A DNA stretch of 61,761 nt. It comes from Oscillospiraceae bacterium (GTDB lineage: Bacteria; Bacillota_A; Clostridia; Oscillospirales; Oscillospiraceae). The notes below the pieces were generated by a model. The model was not told the origin of the DNA, made no database searches, and saw only the letters and a program-made list of their open reading frames with translations. The stretch spans positions 1 to 61,761 of the forward strand of contig JAFYLN010000013.1 in the NCBI GenBank assembly GCA_017537045.1, written 5' to 3'. Below are positions 40,137 to 47,556 of this stretch, in pieces. A program made the position numbers and the translations under genes. How positions within the stretch are numbered: the stretch's first letter is position 1; each line of letters starts with the position of its first letter.

Positions 40137-40154
40137 ACATAATCAGCATTATGT
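40137..40154 (+). repeat. Recombination site R2
   Basis: Second direct copy of ACATAATCAGCATTATGT, 62 bp from R1 and 5 bp from the recombinase stop codon. Confidence 0.8.
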
Positions 40155-40158
40155 TTTT

Positions 40159-40989
40159 CTAGACAACCAATCCCAGGCGTTCGATTTTTCTGCGGTGTTC
40201 TGTGCCTGTGGTCATAATATAGATCCGTGTGGTATTGATGGAGCTGTGTCCCAGAATGTCTGCCAGCTTTGCGATGTCTTTTTCAATGCCGTAAAAGGTG
40301 CGTGCAAAGAGCTTCCGCAGATTATGTGGAAACACCTTTGATGGTTTCACCCCGGCGGCATTGCACAGCTTTTTCATCGCCGCCCAAATGTTGCTTCGGT
40401 TCAGGGGCTTTCCCGTTCGGGTGACGAAGATTGCCCCTGTAGTGATCCCACACCGCTTTGCATAGTTCAGCAAAATATTTTTCAGTTTGCCCGGAACGAG
40501 GATCGTCCGGGTTTTTCCTTTGCAATTGATCACTATTTCTCCCTGGCGCACTGCTTCCACCGTAAAGTGTTGCAGCTCCGACACCCGGATCCCGGTTCCG
40601 CAGATGGTCTGGATCACAAGGTTAAGCTGCTGATTCCTCTTAGATGCTTCCAGCAGCCGCAGATACTCCGCCTTGGTCAGCTCCTTGTCCTCGGCACAGT
40701 AGGTCTGCCGCTGAGTGCGGATATTCTTCACTTTACAATTTGGCAGAGCCAGGAAATCCAGCAGGCTGTTGATGCTGGCAAGCATGGAATTGACGGAACG
40801 CACCGCATAACCGCTCTCAACCAATTTCTGCTTCCACCCAACCACCAGTTCCTTGGTGATTTCACTACCGTCCACATATGCGGAGAATGACTGCACATCA
40901 CGCAGATACTTTTCTTGTGTCGCTGTGCTCTTTTCCTCCCGGCGAAGGTAGCTTGCAAATTCCTTAATGTTTGTAACGGATAGCACCAT
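40159..40989 (-). CDS. Tyrosine site-specific recombinase
   Basis: 276 residues from the ATG at 40989 (AAGGAGG upstream). An N-terminal SAM-like core-binding domain (NIKEFASYLRREEKSTATQE) precedes the catalytic domain: first Arg in ICGTGIRVSELQHF, His-x-x-Arg in FPHNLRKLFARTFY, LGHSSINTTRIYIM with the nucleophilic Tyr. At this size and with inverted sites adjacent it fits DNA inversion enzymes better than phage integrases, which carry an extra arm-binding domain. It lies directly beside R2 and converges with the invertible promoter. Confidence 0.9.
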   Translation of the reverse strand: MVLSVTNIKEFASYLRREEKSTATQEKYLRDVQSFSAYVDGSEITKELVVGWKQKLVESGYAVRSVNSMLASINSLLDFLALPNCKVKNIRTQRQTYCAEDKELTKAEYLRLLEASKRNQQLNLVIQTICGTGIRVSELQHFTVEAVRQGEIVINCKGKTRTILVPGKLKNILLNYAKRCGITTGAIFVTRTGKPLNRSNIWAAMKKLCNAAGVKPSKVFPHNLRKLFARTFYGIEKDIAKLADILGHSSINTTRIYIMTTGTEHRRKIERLGLVV

Positions 40990-41231
40990 AATGTTTCCTC
41001 CTTGATTTTCGATAGTCATATTGTACGCAAAATCAAGCAGCAACGGAAAAATGCAAAAATCCGCATACCTGCCATTACGCAAGTATGCGGATCAATCTTC
41101 ATAAGCACCACCTCCCGAGTTTGGGTGATGTTAGCTTAGAAATTCCCTTTATTCAACTGTCAGATTTGACAATTCTTCTCGTGTCCAACTGCTCAAAAAT
41201 TGCAATGCTATAAACAAAGAAAGTCTCTCCA
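40990..41231 (-). other. Upstream region of the recombinase
   Basis: No gene. On the minus strand ATCCGCATAC (41083-41092) and GTATGCGGAT (41059-41068) form a hairpin followed by TTTTT, a terminator or attenuator about 70 bases before the recombinase start. The DNA nearer the gene has a TACAAT hexamer but no clear -35. Confidence 0.5.
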
Positions 41232-41576
41232 ATGCCGTCAAACAGCAAAACCCTATGCCGCCGGGAAGGGCGGTACACCGCTGGAACCGACCCGGTCACA
41301 GGCAGGGCTATCGTTAAGAGCGTCCTGAGCAAGACCCAGGCAGAGGTCAAGGAAAAACTGAAGAAAGCCATCGCGGAAAGCGAAAACCTGGATATCAGGC
41401 GGTCGGGTATGTATACAGTGGGCGAATGGATGAATCTGTGGTATGAGGTCTAAGCCAAGCCGAGGATCCGTGAAAGCACCGCCGTCTACTACAAAATGTT
41501 CATCGACACCCACATCCGCCCCAAGCTGGGGGAGATCCTGAAAAGGGAATATGAGAAATTGTTTAACTATTCATAA
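41232..41576 (+). pseudogene. Truncated tyrosine integrase of the ancestral element
   Basis: The first 73 codons (CRREGRYTAGTDPVTGRAIV..YTVGEWMNLWYEV) match the arm-binding and core-binding start of Tn916/phage-type integrases. A TAA stop replaces the expected next codon at 41451-41453, after which the same frame continues AKPRIRESTAVYYKMFIDTH and IRPKLGEILKREYEK before ending. The whole catalytic domain is missing. Its position near the tRNA-Arg border fits the original island integrase. Confidence 0.8.
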
Positions 41577-41596
41577 TCTATGAAACACATTAGAAC

Positions 41597-41923
41597 TTAC
41601 CAGCGTTTCATATTCTTCTCATATTTCTCTGAATATGCTTGCTTCAATTCATCAGCAGTAATACCATAGCAGAGCATGACATCATTATAGTACATAAGAA
41701 CATCTGCCATTTCTTCAACCAAGTCTTTTCTCAGTTCTTCATCGGTTGATGCCTTTGTCCCGCCATGCTTCTTGACAATGTCGATTACCTCACCGATTTC
41801 TCCAATCATCCAAAGAAGTTTATTCTGTCCAATTTCAGCACAGATAGGCTCCCATTTATGTTTGTACCTGTCTTGTAAGGCTTTCTGCATTCCCTGCATC
41901 TCGTTTATGCTAAAATCAGCCAC
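41597..41923 (-). CDS. MazG-like nucleotide pyrophosphohydrolase
   Basis: 108 residues with a GTG start at 41923; GGAGG lies 8 bases upstream, which favours it over ATG 41938. NKLLWMIGEIGEVIDIVKKHGG contains the ExxE pattern, and EELRKDLVEEMADVLMYYNDVM the ExxD pattern that bind Mg2+ in all-alpha NTP pyrophosphatases. Likely hydrolyses non-canonical or excess NTPs. Downstream of the dead integrase and close to the right border; may be part of the element. Confidence 0.82.
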   Translation of the reverse strand: MADFSINEMQGMQKALQDRYKHKWEPICAEIGQNKLLWMIGEIGEVIDIVKKHGGTKASTDEELRKDLVEEMADVLMYYNDVMLCYGITADELKQAYSEKYEKNMKRW

Positions 41924-42228
41924 GGTATTGTCCTCCATCAAACTCAAGATTTTGCGAACTGCTTGCTGACATTCTATCACATACCCGCATATTGTGCAAC
42001 AGCAGTCCATCCGGTGCTTTTCTGAAAAATTTTCCCGTTTGGGTCCAATCTGGGGCAAAGGTGTTTTGCTGAACCTTTCAATCGAGGAATGTGTAAAACA
42101 AAATGGAACTTGTCTACGGCCTTTTGTGGCCGCAGCCTGCGTTACATGGATTCTCCCACGACCTAAAAAGTGTCCACCGGACACTTTTTGCACCAGTTTG
42201 CGAACTGGTGCCGGCCTTTCGAATCCCA
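41924..42228. other. Right island end with tRNA-like remnant
   Basis: No gene supported. Two short hairpins, AAAGTGTCC/GGACACTTT (around 42169-42187) and CACCAGTTTGCGAACTGGTG (42191-42210), precede CTTTCGAATCCCAATCCACC (from 42217), which looks like a T-arm and acceptor end of a tRNA in plus orientation, ending in CCA. Confidence 0.45.
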
Positions 42229-42286
42229 ATCCACCCCATAAAATAACCCCTCCGCGCAAGCGGAGGGGTTATTTTATGGGGTGGAT
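42229..42286 (-). terminator. 27-bp perfect palindrome overlapping the tRNA-His 3' end
   Basis: Arms 42229-42255 and 42260-42286 are exact complements with a GCAA loop. The inner part (AACCCCTCCGC / GCGGAGGGGTT, T-rich flank) is a good terminator for tRNA-His on the minus strand. The outer part extends through CCA into the acceptor of the tRNA gene. Confidence 0.75.
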
Positions 42287-42577
42287 AATGGGATTCGAAC
42301 CCACGACCTTCAGAGCCACAATCTGACGCGCTAACCAACTGTGCTATATCCACCATATTCAATTCGCTGAAGAAAGATGGCACGCCAGAAGGGACTCGTT
42401 TCATCAAGGAGTCGCTCGGTCAAGCCCTCGCGAGCAACAGTCCACCGGACTGTTGCATTTCATGGTTCGAGTCCTGCGAAAGACTTGTAAGAACCAATCG
42501 TGCAGTGCCCTATCTGACATCTTCTGTAAAATGGCACGCCAGAAGGGACTCGAACCCCTGACCTACTGCTTAGAAGG
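42272..42577. repeat. Right ~305-bp direct repeat of the island
   Basis: Match of 20445-20761, including tRNA-His, a 21-bp tRNA-Arg 3' remnant (42378-42398) and the 3' 40 bp of the intact tRNA-Arg (42532-42571). Between the remnants the spacer is nearly identical to the left copy. Confidence 0.85.
42277..42354 (-). tRNA. tRNA-His (GTG), right copy
   Basis: Same structure as the copy at 20450: extra 5' G, acceptor GTGGATA/TATCCAC, anticodon GTG in loop TTGTGGC, encoded CCA. One base differs in the D-arm region. Confidence 0.95.
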
Positions 42578-42608
42578 CAGTTGCTCTATCCAGCTGAGCT
42601 ACTGGCGC
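42532..42608 (-). tRNA. tRNA-Arg (TCT)
   Basis: Acceptor GCGCCAG pairs with CTGGCGT, D-arm AGCTCAGCTGGATAGAGCA, anticodon stem ACTGC/GCAGT around CTTCTAA (anticodon TCT), T-arm AGGGGTTCGAGTCCCTT, encoded CCA. It is the intact target whose 3' end is duplicated at 20716. Confidence 0.95.
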
Positions 42609-42616
42609 ATTTATAA

Positions 42617-42690
42617 TGGAGCGGGTGACGGGAATCGGACCCGCGTATCCAGCTTGGAAGGCTGGTGTTCTACCATTGAACTACACCCGC
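42617..42690 (-). tRNA. tRNA-Gly (TCC)
   Basis: Acceptor GCGGGTG/CACCCGC, anticodon stem CCAGC/GCTGG around CTTCCAA (anticodon TCC), T-loop GGTCCGATTCC, encoded CCA. 8 bases upstream of tRNA-Arg in the same transcript. Confidence 0.95.
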
Positions 42691-42733
42691 AGACCCTATA
42701 CCTGACTGTTTCAGCCATAGGATTTTAGCATGA

Positions 42734-43600
42734 TTATCCCCGTTTGTCAAGGTCTAAATTCAGAATACGGGGGATTTTTTCATAAATCACGTCCGCGACC
42801 GCGCCATCGGCACATTTGCACACATTTGGAAACCGCTCTGCCACCACCGCATCGGCGGGGGTGAAGGCAAAATCCGCCCCGGTCAGCATGGGAACATCAT
42901 TCTCGCCGTCACCGGCGCACACAAGGATCTTCCGACCCAGATGCTGCTGCAGCTCCCTTGCGGAGCGCAGCTTACTGACGCCTTTGGTCTGCACATCGAT
43001 GATCCGGGGTGCCGCCCGGAATACCTCCACCTTATCCCCATAACGGCGGCAAAGCTGCTCCTGAACCGCGTCGATGCGGGCAATGTCCGCCGCGCTACCT
43101 TCATACATATGGGCCATGGTATTATCCCGGAATTCGCCGTAAAGGGTGAATTTCAGGAATGGGCCCAGATCCTGATCCGGCTCGGCCAGCGCGAAAGCGC
43201 AATCCTGATTCTCCGAAAAAGCATCGAACATAGGATCGGGGATGAAATTATAGTGGGCATCAATGCCCTGAACCTCCACCGTCAGATCCGGATAGTCTGC
43301 CATCAGCTCCCGTACGGTCTGAGCCTGATCCATCCCGATGACGTGCATGAAGATCATTCTCTTTTCTTTCAGGTCATAGGCTGCGCTGCCGTTGTAGAGC
43401 AGCAGCGGCGCATTGACCGGGACGATATCCCGGAAGACCTTGGTCATGGGCAGACTCCTGCCGGAGTTGACGGTAAACACGCCGCCGTTATCAATAAACC
43501 AGCGGATTGCTTCCAAGTTCCGCATAGGGATCGTAGAGTCCGGCGCTGTCAGGGTGCGGTCATAGTCGACCGTCAGTAAAACATCAGAAAACAGACCCAT
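42734..43600 (-). CDS. HAD superfamily hydrolase (Cof/IIB type)
   Basis: 288 residues. Motif I is VDYDRTLT (nucleophile Asp and +2 Asp), motif II NSGRSL, and motif IV GDGENDVPML near residue 235; the middle holds a C2-type cap. Such enzymes dephosphorylate sugar or nucleotide phosphates. Arg in DYDRT replaces the common Gly. Stands alone between tRNA-Gly and a MITE-like repeat. Confidence 0.88.
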   Translation of the reverse strand: MGLFSDVLLTVDYDRTLTAPDSTIPMRNLEAIRWFIDNGGVFTVNSGRSLPMTKVFRDIVPVNAPLLLYNGSAAYDLKEKRMIFMHVIGMDQAQTVRELMADYPDLTVEVQGIDAHYNFIPDPMFDAFSENQDCAFALAEPDQDLGPFLKFTLYGEFRDNTMAHMYEGSAADIARIDAVQEQLCRRYGDKVEVFRAAPRIIDVQTKGVSKLRSARELQQHLGRKILVCAGDGENDVPMLTGADFAFTPADAVVAERFPNVCKCADGAVADVIYEKIPRILNLDLDKRG

Positions 43601-43623
43601 AGAAAAAGCCCTTTCATTCTTTC

Positions 43624-43972
43624 AAATTTCAGTTTGTCGTGCTGTTGTACCGCACCATCAGATATGTCATTGCGAGGAGCGCGTAGCGCGACGTGGCAAT
43701 CTCCTGCTTCTATGCATCGATAAGCAGTGCAAAAACAAACATTGTACCAGGAGATTCCCACGTCGGCCTTTCAGGCCTCCTCGGAATGACAGTGGTTTTC
43801 GATGGTTTCTGCGCCGATTTTGCTGCTACCAACTACCAAATTACGATGTCATTGCGAGGAGCATGGCATTAAGCCATGCGACGTGGCAATCCGTATCCCC
43901 CGCATCCGCAGGATGCTGTCGCCCCACAGGGGCGACAATTTAAATTTTCAAGAGTACGATAAACATCAATTT
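43624..43972 (+). repeat. MITE-like intergenic repeat, long form, inverted copy
   Basis: Near-identical, in opposite orientation, to 12054-12390. Ends AATTTCAGTTTGTCG and GATAAACATCAATT; the latter directly abuts the rluD-like stop codon. It fills the gap between the two genes; nothing else is seen. Confidence 0.75.
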
Positions 43973-44885
43973 ACCGTTCCATTCTTTCCAGCTTTGCGAG
44001 AACTTCCTTAAAATAGGGCGGCAGGTCGGCAAAGACCATAACAGGCCGTCCGTCACGGGGATGCGCAAAGCAAAGCTGCCCTGCATGCAGGCACTGGGAA
44101 TCCTGTCCCAGCTCGCACTTTTTATGACCGTAGACCATATCACCCAGAATGGGATGGCCGATGTGCGCCATGTGGACGCGGATCTGGTGGGTTCGGCCGG
44201 TCTCCAGCCGGCAGCGGATATGGGTATAACCCCGGTAGCGGGCAACCACTTCCCAGTGGGTCACCGCCTCCTTGGAATTGCGCTGCGTAACGCACATTTT
44301 CTTCCGGTCAGACGGATGGCGGCCAATGGGCGCATCCACGGTACCGCTGTCCTCGCGGAAAGAACCACACACGATGGCATCGTATACCCGGTGCATGGAA
44401 TGGTCTTTCAGTTGGCTTGCCAGCACCGTGTGGGCAAGGTCATTTTTTGCAACCGCCAGCAGACCGGAGGTGTCTTTATCAATGCGGTGGACAATACCGG
44501 GGCGCAGTTCGCCGTTGATGCCGGAAAGCGTGTCGCCCATGGCATACAGCAGGCCATTGACCAACGTATCATCCTGATGCCCTGCAGCAGGATGGACAAC
44601 CAGCCCTTTGGGCTTGTTGATGACCACCACATCATCGTCCTCGTAGACAATATCCAGCGCCATTTCCTTTGCCTGAATGTCCACTTCCCTGGGCTGCGGA
44701 ATGGTCAGGCTGATCTCATCACCCGTATTCAGCTTTTCATTCTTTTTCGCCTTTTTACCGCTGCGGAGCACATTGCCCTCTTCGATCAGCTTCTGGGCAG
44801 CGCTGCGGGTCAGTTCCGGCACAGTGCGGGCGAGAAAGGCATCCAGCCGCTCGCCGGAAGTATCTGCAATTAAAAGCATAGACAA
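43971..44885 (-). CDS. RluD-like large subunit pseudouridine synthase
   Basis: 304 residues. N-terminal S4 RNA-binding domain (RLDAFLARTVPELTRSAAQK) and the RluA/RluD catalytic motif HRIDKDTSGLLAVAKN (Asp is the nucleophile, about residue 140), then RLETGRTHQIRVHMAHIGHP. It probably makes pseudouridines in helix 69 of 23S rRNA or at a related site; RluA-family specificity cannot be read directly. Upstream lspA reads in the same direction, as in many Firmicutes (lspA-rluD). Confidence 0.9.
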   Translation of the reverse strand: MSMLLIADTSGERLDAFLARTVPELTRSAAQKLIEEGNVLRSGKKAKKNEKLNTGDEISLTIPQPREVDIQAKEMALDIVYEDDDVVVINKPKGLVVHPAAGHQDDTLVNGLLYAMGDTLSGINGELRPGIVHRIDKDTSGLLAVAKNDLAHTVLASQLKDHSMHRVYDAIVCGSFREDSGTVDAPIGRHPSDRKKMCVTQRNSKEAVTHWEVVARYRGYTHIRCRLETGRTHQIRVHMAHIGHPILGDMVYGHKKCELGQDSQCLHAGQLCFAHPRDGRPVMVFADLPPYFKEVLAKLERMER

Positions 44886-44901
44886 TCCTCATATAACCAC
44901 G

Positions 44902-44990
44902 TCATTGCGCCCGCAGGCGCGTTTCGAGCGCAACCGCCGCAAGGCAGCTCTTAGCGCAAGATGTGGCGCACTGGCTCGGAATGACGGCAT
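44902..44990. repeat. Short intergenic repeat module
   Basis: GTCATTGCG at one end and CGGAATGAC at the other, with GCGCCCGCAGGCGC-type palindromes inside. Related to modules in the long MITE-like elements and at 56896-57151. Confidence 0.55.
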
Positions 44991-44993
44991 TTT

Positions 44994-45470
44994 TTATTTT
45001 TTCTCTTCCTTCCAGAATTCCTTGTTAAAAAACGCAAGGGAGATCATCACCAGAATACAGCCGCAGGTAATAAAGCAGTCTGCCACATTAAATACGGGAA
45101 ACTCCATAAATTTGGTTTCGATCATATCCACCACATAGCCCAGACGGATGCGGTCGATCATATTGCCCAGGCCGCCGCCGTAGACCGCTGCGATACACCA
45201 GCGTTCGAAGCGCGTAAAGCCCATGGGCTTTTTGAGATATTCATACAGAATCCCTGCGGTAAACAGCAGAAAAATCAGGGCAAACAGCCACATCTGCCCC
45301 TCAAAGGAGGAAAATGCCGCGCCGGTATTCTGCACATAGGTCAACCCCAGGAAGCCGGGGATAAATTCCATATCCTGATGCAGCGCAATGTTTGCAACAG
45401 TGAGGAACTTGGTATACTGGTCAACTGCCACGATACCGGCCGCAAACAGCGCCATATAAAGTAACTGCAT
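44994..45470 (-). CDS. lspA: Lipoprotein signal peptidase
   Basis: 158 residues with four membrane helices. YVQNTGAAFSSFEG and GGGLGNMIDRIRLGYVVDMI hold the two catalytic Asp residues of signal peptidase II, which cleaves prolipoproteins before the lipidated Cys. Upstream of the rluD-like gene by about 108 bases, with a repeat module between them. Confidence 0.95.
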   Translation of the reverse strand: MQLLYMALFAAGIVAVDQYTKFLTVANIALHQDMEFIPGFLGLTYVQNTGAAFSSFEGQMWLFALIFLLFTAGILYEYLKKPMGFTRFERWCIAAVYGGGLGNMIDRIRLGYVVDMIETKFMEFPVFNVADCFITCGCILVMISLAFFNKEFWKEEKK

Positions 45471-45618
45471 AATCGGATTCCTTTCCTTGAAAGTGTTCTT
45501 ATCTTATCATTTTCCTTGCACAAAGTCAAATTGAATCCGCGCAGCATCATTTCAGATTGTATTTCCAGAAAATGGTAATATCTATTTACTTTTTCTGTCA
45601 TCTGTTGTATGATAATCC

Positions 45619-45718
45619 CGAACAGAGTAGGAAACCTCGCGTTAAGTGCCACCGGAACGGGGAGTGTCCGGCGGACGAAGGTTTTTATCCACGATGGGGT
45701 TTCCGCGCCCGCTGTTGC
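45619..45718 (+). promoter_or_regulatory. Tetrahydrofolate (THF) riboswitch
   Basis: The conserved core CTCGCGTTAAGTGCC is followed by GGAACGGGGAGT and GGCGGACGAAGG; P2 pairs GGAAACC (45630-45636) with GGTTTCC near 45700, and the outer stem ACAG/CTGT closes at about 45712. This is the known folT-type THF-I riboswitch architecture. A terminator follows at 45815, so folate binding probably lowers folT expression. The rest of 45471-45910 is the leader and shows no gene. Confidence 0.85.
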
Positions 45719-45814
45719 ATATTGGAATAACCTCCTTTATGTAGCAACGATACTCGGTCGGGCAAACGGTCGGCTGTATATTTGCTGCCTTATCCAACCG
45801 GTTTCATGTTTTGC

Positions 45815-45845
45815 TCCCCGATGGCTTTCTGCCGCGGGGATTTTT
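45815..45845 (+). terminator. Riboswitch expression-platform terminator
   Basis: TCCCCG..GGC / GCC.CGGGGA (45815-45840) followed by TTTTT (45841-45845). It lies between the THF aptamer and folT. Confidence 0.65.
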
Positions 45846-45910
45846 GCTTACATGGCCGGCTCCGGCAAGCAGCTTACCGTTGCCGCTGCAAAAATAAGGA
45901 GGATATTTTT

Positions 45911-47005
45911 ATGACCAGAATTCAGAAATCCACAACCCTGTACCCCCATCCTTTCTCCAAAGCTTACTGGCGTGATGCCGCGCTGGAGCTGAAGGATACC
46001 CGCATGCTGGTGGTCACCGCCCTGATGGTGGCTCTGCGCATCGCCCTGAAACCCTTTGCCATCTATATCGGCCCCCAGATGGCAATCCAGACCGCCACGC
46101 TGGCAACCGCACTGGGTGCCATGATCTTTGGCCCCGTCATGGCTATCCCCGCAGCCATGATCTCCGACACCATCGGCTTCATGATCTTCCCCACCGGCGA
46201 CTATTTCCTGCCCTTTATGCTGACGGAAATTGCCGGCACCATGTTCTATGCCCTGTGCCTGTACCGTGCCAAGCCCAGCGCCACCCGCGTGATCATTGCC
46301 CGTTTCCTGATTTGCTTCGTTGTTAATGTGGTGCTGCAGCAGTTTATCTTCGCCTGGCAGTATACTTACATGGGCAACCCCGAAAAGGCCAAGGAATCCA
46401 TCATGGGTATCATGACCACCGCCCGCATTTTTAAGAACCTGTTCTTCTTCCCCATCGAATCCGTGGTCATCACCCTGTTTTTGAAGGTTCTGATCCCCAT
46501 TACCTCCCGTGCCAAGCTGACCTACGGCGGCAGCACCGGCCTGGAGTTCACCAAAAAGCAGATCGTTGCACTGGCTCTGCTGATGGTGATCGGCGCAGGC
46601 AGCGCTGTGGGCTACCTGACCTACCGCTACGAGGGCACCTCCCGCTCCGCCGACTATACCGATGCGCAGCGTGTAGAAGCCAATAAGGGCATGACCCAGC
46701 TGGTGCTGGATCAGACGGACGACTGGGACGATGAAACGGTGGTGTGCATCGTTGACAGCGCCTACCGCCCTATGTTCACGCAGGAAACTGATTATACCGT
46801 GGCTGTTTACACGCTGGACGAAGCAGCTTTTGCCGCAGGTCAGGCTGACGAAAAGGGCTACACCATGGATACCCTCTGGGGTTACTCCAAGAGCGGACCT
46901 TCCAAGGATAAGCACGGTTCTCTGGTAAAGGTCGCCAGCGTCAAGATCCTCAAGAACGAAAAGACCGGCCAAATCCTGAATTTTGAACTCACAGCCGTTG
47001 AGTGA
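45911..47005 (+). CDS. folT: Folate ECF transporter S component FolT
   Basis: 364 residues from the ATG at 45911 (AAGGAGG upstream). TRMLVVTALMVALRIALKPF and ISDTIGFMIFPTGDYFLPFMLTEI are typical of folate-family S components (5-6 helices to about residue 200), which bind folate and dock to EcfAAT. After the last helix a roughly 140-residue extracellular C-terminal domain (from about 220) is present, which ordinary S components of about 170-200 residues lack; it recalls FMN-binding-type domains but I cannot name it. The THF riboswitch supports the substrate. Confidence 0.85.
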   Translation: MTRIQKSTTLYPHPFSKAYWRDAALELKDTRMLVVTALMVALRIALKPFAIYIGPQMAIQTATLATALGAMIFGPVMAIPAAMISDTIGFMIFPTGDYFLPFMLTEIAGTMFYALCLYRAKPSATRVIIARFLICFVVNVVLQQFIFAWQYTYMGNPEKAKESIMGIMTTARIFKNLFFFPIESVVITLFLKVLIPITSRAKLTYGGSTGLEFTKKQIVALALLMVIGAGSAVGYLTYRYEGTSRSADYTDAQRVEANKGMTQLVLDQTDDWDDETVVCIVDSAYRPMFTQETDYTVAVYTLDEAAFAAGQADEKGYTMDTLWGYSKSGPSKDKHGSLVKVASVKILKNEKTGQILNFELTAVE

Positions 47006-47018
47006 TCCTGACTATAAA

Positions 47019-47051
47019 ACGCACACAGCTAAAAACTGTGTGCGTTTTTTG
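47019..47051 (+). terminator. Intrinsic terminator of folT
   Basis: ACGCACACAG (47019-47028) / CTGTGTGCGT (47036-47045) then TTTTT. Confidence 0.85.
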
Positions 47052-47125
47052 TTGCTTTCTGTTTCTTTCTGTGATACATTGAAAGTGTCAAAATAATGCC
47101 ACAAAGCTGGAGAAAGGATAATTTT

Positions 47126-47500
47126 ATGAGCAAATTTGTCATCCGCAATGTCGCATCCGGCATCAAGTTCGACCTGAAAGCAACCAATGGACAGGTGATC
47201 GCCACCTCCGAAGTCTACGAAACCAAGGCCGCCTGCGAAAACGGCATTGAAAGTGTTCGCAAGAACGCTCCCGTTGCGGCGTTCGAAGACCAGACCGTTG
47301 CGGGTTTTGAGACCGCCACCAACCCCAAGTTTGAGATGTACAAGGACAAGGCCGGCGAGTTCCGTTTCCGCCTGAAAGCCCGCAACGGCCAGATCATTGC
47401 CACCTCCGAGGGCTATGTTTCCAAGGCATCCTGCGAAAACGGCATCGAAAGCGTCCGCAAGAACGCTCCCGAAGCAGAAGTTGAAGAATCAGTATTTTGA
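47126..47500 (+). CDS. YegP-family (DUF1508) protein, two repeats
   Basis: 124 residues from the ATG at 47126 (GAAAGGA upstream). Two tandem DUF1508 units: FDLKATNGQVIATSEVYETK and FRLKARNGQIIATSEGYVSK, each ending in ..CENGIESVRKNAP. The fold is a small beta-beta-alpha dimer; function unknown, often associated with stress. It is monocistronic, with a terminator downstream. Confidence 0.9.
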   Translation: MSKFVIRNVASGIKFDLKATNGQVIATSEVYETKAACENGIESVRKNAPVAAFEDQTVAGFETATNPKFEMYKDKAGEFRFRLKARNGQIIATSEGYVSKASCENGIESVRKNAPEAEVEESVF

Positions 47501-47510
47501 CCACACAAAA

Positions 47511-47544
47511 AGCGGCAGTTCCGTGAGGAACTGCCGCTTTTGTG
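47511..47544. terminator. Bidirectional terminator
   Basis: GCGGCAGTTCC / GGAACTGCCGC with A-rich and T-rich flanks, between the converging YegP gene and the second surface locus; it can serve both. Confidence 0.85.
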
Positions 47545-47556
47545 TAAAGGGTAATT

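Larger units (their letters stand above)
20756..42571. mobile_element. 21.8-kb genomic island in tRNA-Arg, integrase decayed
   Basis: The borders are the duplicated tRNA-Arg 3' end (20716-20755 and 42532-42571). Contents: marR-MATE, small ICE-like regulators and DNA-binding proteins, a SipW/TasA surface operon with its own recombinase, and a broken tyrosine integrase at 41232 next to the right border. No relaxase, coupling protein or type IV secretion genes remain. It is best read as a degenerate integrative element fixed around a surface-protein cargo. Confidence 0.7.

Noticed and set aside
41059..41092. Hairpin upstream of the recombinase as a fourth inversion site
   Set aside because: ATCCGCATAC/GTATGCGGAT does not resemble the 18-bp ACATAAT site and is followed by a T run, so a terminator is the simpler reading.
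41939..42259. Long N-terminal extension of the MazG-like protein
   Set aside because: It has no family similarity, crosses hairpins and tRNA-like DNA, and a GTG with GGAGG at the proper distance gives a normal-length protein.
42114..42407. Reverse ORFs across the palindrome and tRNA-His
   Set aside because: The sequence is explained by the tRNA and terminator; the peptide repeats seen near other tRNAs are artefacts of the same DNA.
42453..42728. Small ORFs running through tRNA-Arg and tRNA-Gly
   Set aside because: They are translations of tRNA genes and their spacers, a common annotation artefact.
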